The notes: generated by a model from the letters alone, not told the origin. A DNA stretch of 64,000 bases from Lucifuga dentata (GCA_014773175.1 VXCM01000162.1:68556-132555), one strand, 5' to 3'; positions 49,710 through 61,056 are shown, numbered from the stretch's first letter. Made by a program: numbers and translations.

Positions 49710-52040
49710 AAGTATGTTTGTGGGCAGTGAAATCTCGTCTATTATACTGATATCGCTGTCAAAAGCACATCAGGCGTGTAGCTCACAGATGACATCATTC
49801 ATCAGAGTTTCCTGTGAGCTCAAAACTTATGCTTGTTTGACACATTTCAGGATCAACTGGCCACTGCTGCTGTGTTGACCTCATGTGGTTTGTTTGGCGG
49901 AGGCAATTCTGGACAAAAAGAGTTCAGACATAGGGGTGACTTGGGGACGCAGGAACAGCTGTGTTTTCTAAGGAAAGGCAGACGTGTTGAGTTTCTTCTT
50001 TATTTACTTTCTTACTACGAGACAATTCAGAAATACAGTCAGACATTTTGCTCCACTTCTGAATGAGTTGTACATCTAAGACAGGGCAGCACACACACAC
50101 ACACACACACACACAAAAGCTACATCATAGTAGCTTTTGTTGCCTCTCAGTCCGTTGAATGAGAGGCAGCAGACTCTTACAATTGTTTGTCACCGCATGG
50201 TTAAGATGTGTTAGAGGACCTGGTTACAAAGAAACACAGAGACACTCCAGGGGAGTGGGGTAAAACCTCAGCGCAACCCCTTACAAAATGGGTCATTCCA
50301 CTGCACCAAAGCCCACACTTGGAGCAATTAAGGACAGGACAGATCATCTTTTCTTTGCTGGATGAGCCCCTTGGTGTGTAAAGTCTTCAACTATGTGCCT
50401 TAGTTTCCCTAAATCAATGCAACATGTACATTTATACCATGGTTTATGAGGGGTTCCAGTCTGGTCACTTTCCACTGGTTTTCTCAATATGACAGAGCGA
50501 GCATTAAAATGGTGTGGTCTGGGCTCATTGGGATACAGCTGCAGAGCAGACATGGAGTCTAACAGAGTGGAGCGGTTGGTCTTTTCCTCCCACTCTGAAA
50601 CACAGGATTATCATCATTAAGTCTACAGGGCATTAAATACAAATGAACGTTCTTCTAATAGTCGTTTGTGAGTCGTTTGAAGGTTGCTGGTCATCAGTGA
50701 GATGATTTTAGATTTCCCACTTAGAATCTAAATCAGCATCAAAATGACTGTACACTGTTCTTTGTCTCAGAAAGTCACTTTACAAACCTTCAGAGTGCCA
50801 AGAGAAAATAATTACTGCTAGGACAGTCACCAAATTAAATGTAAGTAAATAAATCATTTATTATTATAGATGATACCGATACACACAGTTCACATTAAAA
50901 AAAAAAAAAAAAAAAANAAAAAAAAAAAAAAAAAAAGAAATCCTTTCTGGCACATTTTTGAACTTAGTGCTACATCTGGTCAAAATCTGGCAAAATACGG
51001 AAACATGTGTCAGACCTTGTGCAAAACAATGAGGTTTCTAAGCATATAAATCAAAGAAAGGTGATGCTGTATATGTGGTATAAGGTTTAACAATTTAATA
51101 TAAACTAAAAAGATGAAAATTGCTTTCTGTATATCATGTATATTTTTGAGCTATCATCACACATAACATTGTCTTTAAATTCCAAGTTTCCATGAAGATG
51201 ACACTAATTGTCCATCGGGCTTTTTTCCATTTGAGCCTCAAGCCTGTGGACATTTCAGGGGCTTAGGCTGTCAAAATGACTCATCTTCTAAGTCCCATCT
51301 TGACAGAGGTTTTAGAGTCATATTTTCACATGGCAGTTTCAATTTTGGTTTCGCTCTGTATTTGGATTGGTTTTATCATTTCTTTTATTTTAAATTCATG
51401 TCAGCATTTGTGATGAATACGTGACTGTGCAGTAATTTGATGGTTATAAGGCTCACTGAAGTATTAGTAGCAGTAGAAGTTGTAATACTGCATAAGCACA
51501 GCAACATAACATGCAGTATAATTTAATTTATTCTTGGTGGGAAACATGAAAATAAGTTTTTAATAAAAGAAGGCAACATGTTATCTGGACAAAACAGTCA
51601 CGAGCTTGTTTACTGCCTTCATTGCTATGTTACACAATAACTTCAGTCTCATTATTTATGAGGAGGGAATGATAAATGACATAGTGATAGAGCATATCCA
51701 GGACAGCAGAATTCATAAAAGCACTGAAGCTGCCAGCGTTTAATAAAAGTTATGTTCTTTTTCCTGGGAAGGACTTACAGCTGCGGAGCAAATGAAGGCA
51801 GGAAGAGAATGACAAATGGTCAAAAACAGAGACGTAGTGGGATGACATGAGGATAGAGAGAGTAGTAAAGAGAGCATTTATCACACAACCACGTGCAGCA
51901 AGTAAATGCTTCTACTTCAAACATCACTTCAGTGTTTTAACTTCGTGGAATTTTTGATTTTTCTCTCCGCTACATTTAGTCTGAAAGATGTTCATCAAGC
52001 TCATGGATGTCTAAACAAATTTAAACACCAAAGTTGGTTA
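49710..52040. other. Unique sequence without a recognised gene
   Basis: No gene is supported. It includes a CA microsatellite (50090-50115), an A tract of about 40 bp with N at 50917, and AT-rich unique sequence. A minus frame (50344-50553) covers a non-repetitive block but has no motif. Confidence 0.5.
50090..50115 (+). repeat. (CA)n microsatellite
   Basis: About 13 CA units. Confidence 0.92.
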
Positions 52041-52047
52041 GAAAGGA

Positions 52048-52215
52048 CGCAGAGGGATGGCCTGGTGACTCGGTGGTTTAACAACATATTGTATATCATG
52101 CTATTGCAACATGCTTTTTTCAGTTCTGGCCTGGTACCTTTGTTGCAGGTCATTGCCCTTTCCTCTTTCTCCTCACATTTCTCTCTCCACTGTCCTATCC
52201 CATAAAAATGTTTAA
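52048..52215 (+). mobile_element. Degenerate tRNA-like SINE
   Basis: The head GCCTGGTGACTCGGTGGTTT resembles a tRNA-type A box. It is followed at about 52130 by TTCTGGCCTGGTACC in the place of the B box and then by TTGCAGGTCATTGCCCTTTC, CTCTCTCCACTGTCCTATCC and CATAAAAATG. The pattern 'tgcatgtcat-ccctctctctccc-tgtcctatcaataaa' is shared by an abundant fish SINE-like repeat as I remember it. The promoter blocks are mutated and the copy is inactive. Confidence 0.55.
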
Positions 52216-52989
52216 AATTCACAAATATAATAATAAGCCACAGGAGTTACTTCCATTCTCAAACTCACAAATTTTAATGGTTGACCTGATTTCTGGAGAT
52301 TTCTATCCTAGATTCTTGGTGGGACTTTATCCACACCTCCATGAGCTTAATGAAATAGAGGTCTGGTCATGATAAAAGGAGGACTGAACTTATCAATACA
52401 CAACACCGTGCAACAAGTTGGGTGAGCATTCTTATGGAAGCCTAGAATGCGTCTTAAATGGCATCTTCGTCTATCCTCAGACATAGCATGGACATCAGGC
52501 TGTGCCGTCATAAAACTACTGAACTGAGTAACAGGAAGCACCATTTCCTATCCTAACCTCTAACTCTTTTGCACAGAATTTGAACCCTACTTTTCCTCAA
52601 GCAGATATAAAATTGATTTCTCAACATTTAACCATATGTGCTGCTTGGGTAGATGTGGCTAACCGTACCTGTGTATGGCAGAACAATGAAAACCATGTGA
52701 CCTGTTCAGTTGATCATCATTTAAAATATTAAACTTTCTAGCTAAAGCATATCATGCTCCCATTTTTAAAAGTTAAATCGCTATAATTGAGTATGAGTGC
52801 AAGTCTCTAGGGTCTTCAGGTGGTAACAGGTAACAGCCCTGCTACCTGAAACTAGCTTGTTAACTGCTGTCTGAACCTAGCTTACCTGAAGTTAACATGC
52901 TAACAAAGCAAACAAATCAAATGGACAAAGCAAACAACAAGCCATATTAACCTCCTCTAATAAGATAGGTTCTTGCATCTCTGTGATAT

Positions 52990-53620
52990 ATGACCCATAC
53001 TGATTGGTATTTTTGCCCCAAACACTCACCTTTCTTCTAATCCACAGCCAGTGGCTACTTCTACCTGCAGCCTCAGAAAGGTGCTTGAGTACCTGTCTCA
53101 GGCTCCGCCCCCTTATCCCTAACTCCAAGCAATGACAAGACTGACTTCCCCATGAATCCTCCACAGTCCACTTCGACAGGCCAAAGTCGAAGTGGACTGT
53201 GCCTTCCAACCTTTTTGCTCTACTTCTGACATTTAATCAGAGTATTTGAACATTTTCTTCTCATGAGCCTCTTCCACTACTTCTTATGGCACCTTTAACT
53301 CAATAAAATAAACCACGTGCTGCGACTCTGTCCACAACACCAGATCTGGCCTAAGATTAGTTACTACTGTATCCTGAGGAACTATTAACTGTCTTCCTAA
53401 ATATTCCTCCATTTCGTCTCTTCTTACCTTAAGCTGCCCTGTCTCATACATTTTTTGAAGTGGGGGCCCAGACTTTTCACCCTGGCAAACAAAGCTGTCA
53501 TGCTATCTGTTTGCACCAAGTGAATTTTACCTGTGCACGCTCGCCTTCAAGAGCCACTGCTAAACACTTTAAGACTTCATTGTGTCTTCAGGTTCAGTCT
53601 GACGTGCACAGAGCTGCTGA
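52990..53620 (-). pseudogene. Decayed retroelement fragment with PD-(D/E)XK-type endonuclease motif
   Basis: Reading the minus strand with frame changes, the order is HNEVLKCLAVALEGERAQ (near 53545-53560), then GRQLIVPQDTVVTNLRPDLV and LWTESQHVVYFIELKVP (about 53285-53385), EEAHEKKMFKYSD, EQKGWKAQ, and finally LGIRGRSLRQVLKHLSEAAG plus SSHWLWIRRKVSVWGKN. RPDLV followed by ELKVP is the signature of a restriction-like endonuclease fold (PD...E-x-K/T), and the whole series matches a C-terminal module found in fish and invertebrate retroelement proteins, often annotated as R2-like. In-frame stops follow ELKVP and KYSD, and frameshifts disrupt it, so it is a pseudogene. The matching reverse transcriptase is absent. 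I am confident in the family, less so in the clade name. Confidence 0.65.
53162..53201. repeat. Perfect 16 bp hairpin within the retroelement fragment
   Basis: CACAGTCCACTTCGAC and its exact complement GTCGAAGTGGACTGTG are separated by AGGCCAAA. The 16 bp stem with 8 nt loop lies inside the endonuclease-like pseudogene, where one arm replaces the residues expected after GWKAQ. This looks like a quasi-palindrome created by template switching. Confidence 0.9.
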
Positions 53621-53749
53621 ATGCGATGCGTTTACGAGAATAAACAAGAAAGGCTTGTTTTACACCGTTAGAATGTGTCAAAGTGAAGCTAACTCAAACA
53701 TAACTAGCATGTGGGGTCTTCACCTACCCAGTTAAGGAGGTTAGTACAC

Positions 53750-54760
53750 AGTAAACAGATCTTATGACAACTATGGACAACTTTGCCATGAAATCACTAA
53801 ATAGGATTTCAGCCTCTGTGTTAAATATTCAATTCTGGAATAGATTCCCTGCATTTTTGTATGATTTTATTTTTGATATTTTAACCTTACTGATCCAGTT
53901 CATGTCTCTCCTGTGTACAGAACATTTGTTGAGGAACAAATTACTCAAATTACTTCCACCACTAACATCAGCACCTCAAGCTCTGTTTGTCAGACACAAC
54001 TCATGAGTTCCAGGAAAGCTTCTTGGCTGAAGCAGCAGTCACTGCGTCAATGCGTCATCAGGCCTGCTGGGATGCTTCAGGTCATGTCAACACTCTGATC
54101 TTCCGTTGGTACTTACTGTACAACACTACTCACTGCAAAGAGACAATGCCACAATCAGTCGGTCAGCTCAGACGTCAAAGTCCAACCACCACTCACTCCC
54201 AAAATATAATTTATGGTTTTTGGAGAGACAAAAACAAGAATTTTCTTCTTTCTTCTCTCCCTCAGTCTGGTTGTCTAAACTTGATTTCCAGTATAACTGC
54301 ACTTGTAAAACAAATAAAGCCATCCACCCACTATCATAATTGGTGACTATAAATTACAGAACGGAAAAAAAGAAAAACTTCTGGTTTGTCTAGCATACCA
54401 TGTTAACATAGTGGATGACTCTCTTCACAAGAAACAGCATGTCAAATGAAATCCAGATAAAGCCAGAGAAACATTCCTGTAGACAGAAAGTGATTCGCAC
54501 ACAATCATGCATAATTACACAGACAAAAAATAAACATGGCATACATTCATTGCATTTATTGTCTGACCCTTTCGTGTAAATGCGAGTTAATATCAGGCTT
54601 AAATAAATAACCTAATAACATTAAAATTCTTCCACAATCAATCACATGAACATAAGCTGAGCCCTTGGGTGCAGCAGGTATGAGGAACTCCAATTTATGT
54701 AAAACAAGATCGCGGAAATTGTTGTCGTAATCAAATGGAGAGCAGTTTCTCCACAGCATC
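53750..54760. other. Unique sequence without a recognised gene
   Basis: Short overlapping frames only (60-119 codons) with no motif, plus AT-rich unique DNA. Confidence 0.5.
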
Positions 54761-54774
54761 CTCCAATCAGCTGT

Positions 54775-55251
54775 TCAGTCTCCTAAGACAAGGCCACCAA
54801 CAGGCCCAGAAACTGTCTCACTCTCAGCACTGCCTTTTTTTGTCTGGGAACCAAACCTTTCCCAGAGCCCATGCCGCTGTGTAAAAGGGAGCTTTACCGG
54901 GCCAGAGTGCAGGGGATTTTCAGTCCCACCACAGGCTGGGACAGAATACCACATGGGCAAGGAGTCCCAGACTGAGTGGCATTTGTCTTGGCAGTAGCAG
55001 TCAGTGCCAGCACTATGCAAACAGTGAATACTGACATCAGTCACATGGGAAAAGTGGTCCTGACGTATCCACTCAGAGCCTGATTCCATTTGGCTCTTAT
55101 AGGCCAAGTTTGATAAGCAATCCATTCTATGAGAACCATAGTAATGACATAACACTGGCAATGAACCTACGTAGGTAATTTGTAAAGCTGCCGCTGAGGA
55201 AGCCTTGTGTAAAATTATAGCTCTTAAGAACTGCATCATGACTGACTCCAC
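54775..55251 (-). other. Long open frame in a GC-richer block, coding status doubtful
   Basis: A minus-strand frame of 158 codons spans a non-repetitive, GC-richer block. It is Cys/His/Ser-rich and ends GPVKLPFTQRHGLWERFGSQ, then TKKGSAESETVSGPVGGLVL. No domain, signal peptide or membrane segment is clear and I recognise no family. Length is unusual for this AT-rich window, but GC-richer sequence has fewer stops. A conserved non-coding element is equally plausible. Confidence 0.2.
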
Positions 55252-55370
55252 TAGTATAGGGTCAGCAACTTTTTAAATGTCCCATGCAAGTCAAAATATA
55301 TACAGCTCTGCATAGCAGCTGTGCACACCATTATTCATGTATAGGTCTGTCACTACTGGTGTGGATCTAA

Positions 55371-55371
<1 letters not shown>

Positions 55372-55424
<53 letters not shown>

Positions 55425-55425
55425 N

Positions 55426-55471
<46 letters not shown>
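55372..55471 (+). repeat. Compound (GT)n-N-(GA)n microsatellite
   Basis: About 50 bp of GT is joined by an N at 55425 to about 45 bp of GA. The junction sequence is unresolved. The Val/Cys or Thr/His and Arg/Glu frames that cross it on both strands are artefacts. Confidence 0.95.
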
Positions 55472-55473
<2 letters not shown>

Positions 55474-55784
55474 TCTCTTTATCAACTCCCACACACATTT
55501 TCAGCTTTCCCTCCAAAATGTGAAAATTACTAAAATACAACAAATATAATACGCTCACTGATTTACCTTGTCCCTGCATGCTATTGCTGAGATGCCGTAT
55601 CTCTGGTTCTGCTCACAATTCTGAATGGCCTGTTTTGAAAAGTTTCATAATCCTTTTCTCATTTCCAATTAAGGGTAATTTTGTCCTTTCTCACAGAAAG
55701 TCACTGAATGCATCCACAAACCATTCCAAAAGTTTTAAACCACTTAGCCATGTAACACAATTAAGTAGCAAGTGCCTGCTGGGG

Positions 55785-56040
55785 CAGCATGGAGGCTAAG
55801 TAGTTAGCATATCATCTCATAGCAAGCTGGTCCTGGATTTGAATATGAGCTATGAAATATGGACTGGTGAACCTGCTTCTCGCCCAATGACTGCTGAGAT
55901 AGGCTCCAGGCCCTGAACAAGCTAAATGGGTATAGAGGATGGATGGATGGATGGATGGATGGATGGATGGANTCCAGGCCCTGAACAAGCTAAATGGGTA
56001 TAGAGGATGGATGGATGGATGGATGGATGGATGGATGGAC
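55785..56040 (+). mobile_element. RTE-3'-like interspersed repeat relic with (GGAT)n tail
   Basis: Landmarks in order are GGGGCAGCATGGAGGCTAAG, AGTTAGCATA, GCAAGCTGGTCCTGGATTTG, TGAGATAGGCTCCAGGCCCT and a GGATGG tandem. This is an internally deleted plus copy of the family also at 32.8, 44.1 and 62.5 kb. The GGAT end is the 3' tail. The last 67 bp are duplicated by an assembly artefact. Confidence 0.65.
55905..56039 (+). other. Exact 67 bp duplication around a single N (assembly artefact)
   Basis: TCCAGGCCCTGAACAAGCTA through the GGAT tandem occurs at 55905-55971 and again at 55973-56039, separated by the N at 55972. It has the same form as the duplications at 31.1 and 34.6 kb. Confidence 0.85.
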
Positions 56041-56041
56041 G

Positions 56042-58495
56042 CATGCTGCATTTTCAGCAATTACTACATAAAATATTGCTAGATTACCAAACTGCTCAAA
56101 ATATGTTAGCAGACTGCACTGCTACTTGAATAATTTTCCTAATATAAATTATTCTATTTACCTTTGTGCCATGTGCGTAAATTAATGAAAAGATTCTGAA
56201 AAGATCTGCATTGGAAAATAAAGGGTCTGATGACATGTTACAACTGAAATATGTTGACTTAACTTAATTTTGTTACACTCTGTAAAAGACATATCACACT
56301 TGAAGATATTGCTGGAAAGCATGTTGTTCTTGGCTTTGAGAAATAGAAATAAATAAACATTTGCTTACAAAATGTCATCACCTAGAGACCATAATTTTAT
56401 GATAGGCAAATGCAAAATATGCCTCAGTTGGCAAAAAATCAGATTTTACTGTCAGCAAGATAATAAGCATGATTTTATAATGGAAATTTACAGACAACCA
56501 ATCTATAAACCAATCCATCCATTTTCTTCTGATTGTCTGGATTGTGGTGGCAATAGTTCATACTAAGATTAAATATTTTGACAAAAAAAAAAAAAAAAAA
56601 AANAAAAAAAAAAAAAAAAAAATTTACTCCACCCTACTGTAAACTACTGTATATCTGGAATGTAGTTGTCTGAATTTATGACTACATTTGAGATAAAACC
56701 ATGGTCATCTATGAGCCCATTTCAAGAGAAGAGATTATTCTGCAGGCACATCTCAACACTGTCTGCCAAACTCTCTCATTTAGAGTCCTGCTGCTGCAAG
56801 CATGCAGATGCAAGATGCATCCCATCTTTGCTGTGTGTTTTGTTGAGTGCCCTACAATTAATGGCAAGAATATAAAGGAGAGGTTAGCAGTTACAGGTAG
56901 GTAAGCTCTTTTTCTCAGAATAGAGAAAGTTCAAGTGAATGAATAGTCAGTTTTCCCATACACAATGCAGATGCAGCTACTGTAGCTCCTCATTTCCAAA
57001 GTATTTCTGGAAAAAGCCTGACAGAGATATTGGATGCTGGGATGATTTATGACTGACCTCCAACATCCAACTGTTATATGACACACAGCCATGGAGACAA
57101 CTGGTGTTACGTAACATTACAGAGAAGAAGACCACTTAATAAACTCTGTCAACATACTGCACGAGCACCTGGACACAATCCAGTATTTATATTTTCCAAA
57201 ATGCTGATATGCTTAAGATGAAACCTATATATGTAGCTTTCCATGGCCCTGATCCTTTTACTTTTTTCTTGTGGATCCATTTATAAGTTTATTCTACTGA
57301 TGCACTCACTGTACATTCTCTGAATAGCAGCATTGCTTAAAAGAATGTATAAATGTAAAAGGATATGCAAAAGAACAGTTTTTTTCTTAATGGAATCCTT
57401 AGGTTCTTTCTGTCACTCAGTGTTTCAGGGAATTATTCTTCAGCTATATGAATTTGCTCTGTGTCAAAATGATCAACCCCCTTGTCGCCTCCAAGTCTGA
57501 CATAAATACAGACAACCATGCCATGTAACTGCTTAAGAAAAGTTCCCCAGTCCTACGGTTTGCCATTCTTCCTCTTAAATTTTGTTGTACAAAAGAAATA
57601 ATCCATTTTAAGTCACACACTGATTGTGTTCCACTGTTTTCCATTGTCTCATTTAAATCTCAGCGGAGGGTAAATGTTTATGCATTGTTTTGATCATTCC
57701 TGTCAGGACATCAGACTGATTGGAAAAACTGAGCCCATAGAAGGCCAGGGTCAGTTTCATCCAAACTCAGAGCCTTGCACTGAAAGAAACTTCAAACTAA
57801 AGGTTTACTGAAGCAGCTTTCCCATCATCTCTGCTTCGCTGGCTGTATACTCGCTCAAACCCTCTGTGGATAGAGCTATTTAAACACACAACAACACTGG
57901 CTCTCACTCCTTGTTTACTTCTTAATTTTTCACTTTTCTCACTGTTTCTCTCAGTCCAAAGTGGTAACAATCTATCCTGCTTTGAAACTGATTCATTTGT
58001 TCACCAAGCCAGAAATAACCAGTAGAGGAATTACAAAAGAAGCAGCCAACTGTTATCAGCATGTGATTAGGAGTCGGCTCCAGTGTGTGAAGCTGCAGAA
58101 CAAAACTGAACTATGAGCATGTCCTTTGTTCTCCAACATGGCTCCGCATTCAGACAAACTTAATAGGAACAGGTTTATGTAACTGTTTGCATGGTTTGCA
58201 TCAATCATTAGCCAAAATTGGACTAATGGGAATCATTTGAGGAAAATAATGGAGGAAAGAATGAGGTCATTCACCAGAACCATCAGTTAGGACTCACTCA
58301 GTCACTGAAAAGCAATTGCAGAAAAAAAAAACAAAAAAAAAAANAAAAAAAACAAAAAAAAAAACGGTCATTTAAATCCAAAATAAGCACCCAATACACA
58401 AATCCCCAAAATATATTATGTGAGAAATTTGAATGATCAAATGACTTTTCTGTCCTCTGGAAATATAAACAGGCTTCTTAAAAGCTTCAGTTATT
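56042..58495. other. Unique sequence without a recognised gene
   Basis: No gene is supported. A tracts broken by Ns lie at 56582-56622 (N at 56603) and 58321-58364 (N at 58344, with an AAAC-containing duplicate on either side). Confidence 0.5.
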
Positions 58496-58498
58496 TAG

Positions 58499-58500
<2 letters not shown>

Positions 58501-58538
<38 letters not shown>
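58501..58538 (+). repeat. (GT)n microsatellite
   Basis: About 18 GT units. Confidence 0.95.
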
Positions 58539-58540
<2 letters not shown>

Positions 58541-58860
58541 ATAAACACAAGCATAATATGGACTTTACATGCAATTTTATGCATTTGAATCTGTTTTCAA
58601 GACCTTTTGTCATGTTTCCCAACTCCTAATTACAAATTCAGCAAGATAAATTATTTTATGTTCCAACCAAAAAATAATAAATAATTAAATAAATGCATAG
58701 CTGCAGAATAAAAATTGTAATTCATCAATTTTGTTACACACTTTGCCAACTTAATTTTGACACAATAACAGTGGTAATCGTTTTGACTAAAACTTGAACT
58801 AATTCATTATTTTATTCATGAAAATCAAAAGTAAAGTTCAGTTTTGATAACAATTACGGA

Positions 58861-58909
58861 AATCACAATAAAGGGGTGGGACTTGAAATCCCACCCCCTT
58901 ATTGTGATT
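58861..58909. repeat. 21 bp stem hairpin
   Basis: AATCACAATAAAGGGGTGGG is followed by A and the seven-base loop CTTGAAA, and then by the complement TCCCACCCCCTTATTGTGAT plus T. One mismatch lies in the 21 bp stem. Flanks are not complementary. Function is unknown. It could be the short terminal part of a foldback or a transcribed hairpin. Confidence 0.85.
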
Positions 58910-59838
58910 GGAACTCAAATTGCAAAATACCAATTTAACCTCCTACCTTATGAACAAAACCTTGAAAAGTACTGTAGCTACAACAGACATTTATAATGTG
59001 AGTTGGATGTGTTCCTCCATTTGTGGGCATGTCTAGATATGTGTCCTACCTGTGTGTGTGCATGTCTCTCCTGATACATGTCTCACCTGATGTGGGAGTG
59101 TCTGTCCATTTTGTCTCTTCTCTTGTAGGGATGTTGGTGGATGTTGATCTCTCTGTATCTCTTCCACTGTAGGTGTGTCTCTGCTAATGTGGGCGTGTCT
59201 TTCTCTGTGAGTCTCCTGCTGATCTCTGGGTTGATGTGGGTGTGGGTAACCACTCCTTTGGGTGTGTCTCTTCTGGAGTGGGCTTGTCTATCATGGGCGC
59301 ATCCCTTCTTGTTTGCCTCCTGGCATGTCTGGCCTGGGATTCGAACTCTGGTCTCCCAGGTGTTAAACAGACTTTACTATTGCAGTATGATGTTTAGGAA
59401 GTTGGGTCAACTTAATTTTACCAGATGCTAGCACAAATTGTTGCATTGATTTTCTTTGTTGAGGATTTGAATTATTTTTTAAGAGTGTAGAGGAGTGTGC
59501 ATATATAATATACTGTATATTCCTTCTTATACCTACTCTATGTATATGCAATATGCAATGTATATTACAATTTTACATTAAGATGTAATCAAGACAGTTA
59601 TTATTATGATCATGAGTATGTATCAGTAATCACATAATATAAATAACAAAAATATAAATAATGGGGATTTAAGTTTGGACATTAAATTTCTCCCTTTTAT
59701 GAAAATTATTGAAAACTTGTTGAATTATTTGCCACAAACCAACTGACAAACCAGCTCACATTTCATTTCAGGTATCTTCAAAGTATGTTTATAAATAAAA
59801 GTTTGGTAATATTTGAAATTATTATCCTATTTTGACCC

Positions 59839-61056
59839 GAAAGAGTAGTGGAAGCTAGACTAAGGGCAGAAGTCAGCACTTCTGAGCAGCAGTATGGTTT
59901 CATGCCAAGGAAGAGTACTACAGATGCAGTATTTGCTTTGAGGATGTTGATAGAGAAGTACAGAGAAGGTCAGAGGGAGCTGCATTGTGCCTTTGTAGAT
60001 CTAGAGAAAGCATATGACAGGGTGCCGAGAGAGGAACTGTGGTGTTGTATGAGGAAGTCTGGAGTGGCAGAGAAGTATGTTAGAGTGGTGCAGGACATGT
60101 ATGAGAGCTGTAAGACAGTGGTGAGGTGTGCCGTAGGTGTGACAGAGGAGTTCAAGGTGGAAGTGGGACTACACCAAGGATCAGCTCTGAGCCCCTTCTT
60201 GTTTGCTGTAGTGATGGACAGGCTGACAGATGAGGTTAGACAAGAATCCCCTTGGACTATGATGTTTGCAGATGACATTGTGATCTGTAGTGAGAGCAGG
60301 GAGCAGGTGGAGGAAAACCTAGAGAGGTGGAGATATGCCCTGGAAAGGAGAGGAATGAAGGTTAGCCGCAGCAAGACAGAATACATGGCTGTGAATGAGA
60401 GGGACTCAAGTGGAATGGTGAGGTTACAGGGAATAGAGATAAAGAAGGTGGAGGATTTTAAGTACTTAGGGTCCACAGTCCAGAGCAATGGAGAGTGTGG
60501 AAAAGAGGTGAAGAAACGTGTGCAAGCAGGTTGGAATGGGTGGAGAAAAGTGTCAGGTGTGATGTGTGACAAAAGAGTCTCGGCAAGAATGAAAGGAAAG
60601 GTGTACAAAACGGTGGTGAGACCAGCGATGTTGTATGGCTTAGAGACAGTGGCACTGAGGAAAAGACAGGAGGCAGAGCTAGAGGTAGCAGAGACTAAAA
60701 TGCTGAGGTTCTCTTTGGGAGTGACGAGGATGGATAGGATCAGGAACGAGTACATCAGAGGGACAGCGCATGTTAGATGTTTTGGAGATAAAGTCAGAGA
60801 GGCCAGACTGAGATGGTTTGGACATGTACAGAGGAGGGATAGTGAACATATCGGTAGAAGGATGCTGAGGTTGGAACTGCCAGGCAGGAGGCCTAGAGGA
60901 AGACCAAAGAGGAGATTTATGGATGTAGTGAAAGAGGACATGAAGTTAGTTGGTGTGAGAGAAGAGGAGGCAGAGGATAGGGTTAGATGGAGGCAGATGA
61001 TTCGCTGTGGTGACCCCTGAAGGGAAAAGCCGAAAGGAAAAGAAGAAGAAGAAGAA
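59839..61056 (+). mobile_element. RTE-clade LINE, 5'-truncated, with intact reverse transcriptase to 3' end
   Basis: The copy begins in the reverse transcriptase fingers (ERVVEARLRAEVS) and runs without a stop to the end of ORF2 and a short 3' UTR. The tail is GAAGGGAAAAGCCGAAAGG followed by (GAA)n. RTE elements of this kind end in short A-rich or trinucleotide repeats and have almost no 3' UTR, as seen here. The apurinic endonuclease and early RT motifs are missing, which is expected for 5' truncation. There are no frame-disrupting changes over about 1.2 kb, the best-preserved element in the window. Confidence 0.92.
59848..61020 (+). CDS. RTE-type reverse transcriptase, partial ORF2
   Basis: The 390-codon frame encodes the reverse transcriptase palm through the C terminus of an RTE-clade non-LTR retrotransposon. 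Counting from the GTG at 59848 (an internal Val codon, not a true start), residues 15-20 are QYGFMP. FVDLEKAYDRVP (49-60) contains the first catalytic aspartate, GLHQGSALSP lies at 107-116, and MMFADDIVI (139-145) holds the FADD catalytic pair. KYLGSTVQSNGE marks the thumb region, followed by RPAMLYGLETV and the C-terminal LRWFGHVQRRDSEHIGRRML and GRRPRGRPKRRF blocks. The protein would copy LINE RNA at a nicked chromosomal target. All three catalytic aspartates appear present, but the endonuclease is missing, so this copy cannot move by itself. The antisense 323-codon frame is a shadow. No host promoter or splice site is visible. Confidence 0.9.
   Translation: MEARLRAEVSTSEQQYGFMPRKSTTDAVFALRMLIEKYREGQRELHCAFVDLEKAYDRVPREELWCCMRKSGVAEKYVRVVQDMYESCKTVVRCAVGVTEEFKVEVGLHQGSALSPFLFAVVMDRLTDEVRQESPWTMMFADDIVICSESREQVEENLERWRYALERRGMKVSRSKTEYMAVNERDSSGMVRLQGIEIKKVEDFKYLGSTVQSNGECGKEVKKRVQAGWNGWRKVSGVMCDKRVSARMKGKVYKTVVRPAMLYGLETVALRKRQEAELEVAETKMLRFSLGVTRMDRIRNEYIRGTAHVRCFGDKVREARLRWFGHVQRRDSEHIGRRMLRLELPGRRPRGRPKRRFMDVVKEDMKLVGVREEEAEDRVRWRQMIRCGDP

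Noticed and set aside
55291..55579. Val/Cys, Thr/His and Arg/Glu frames on both strands
   Set aside because: Translated compound microsatellite with an unresolved N.
55812..56060. 82-codon minus-strand frame with repeated HPSIHPSI
   Set aside because: Arises from the GGAT tail and assembly duplication.
59970..60941. 323-codon minus-strand open frame
   Set aside because: It lies wholly antisense to the RTE reverse transcriptase. The plus frame holds the recognisable catalytic motifs, so this is a shadow.
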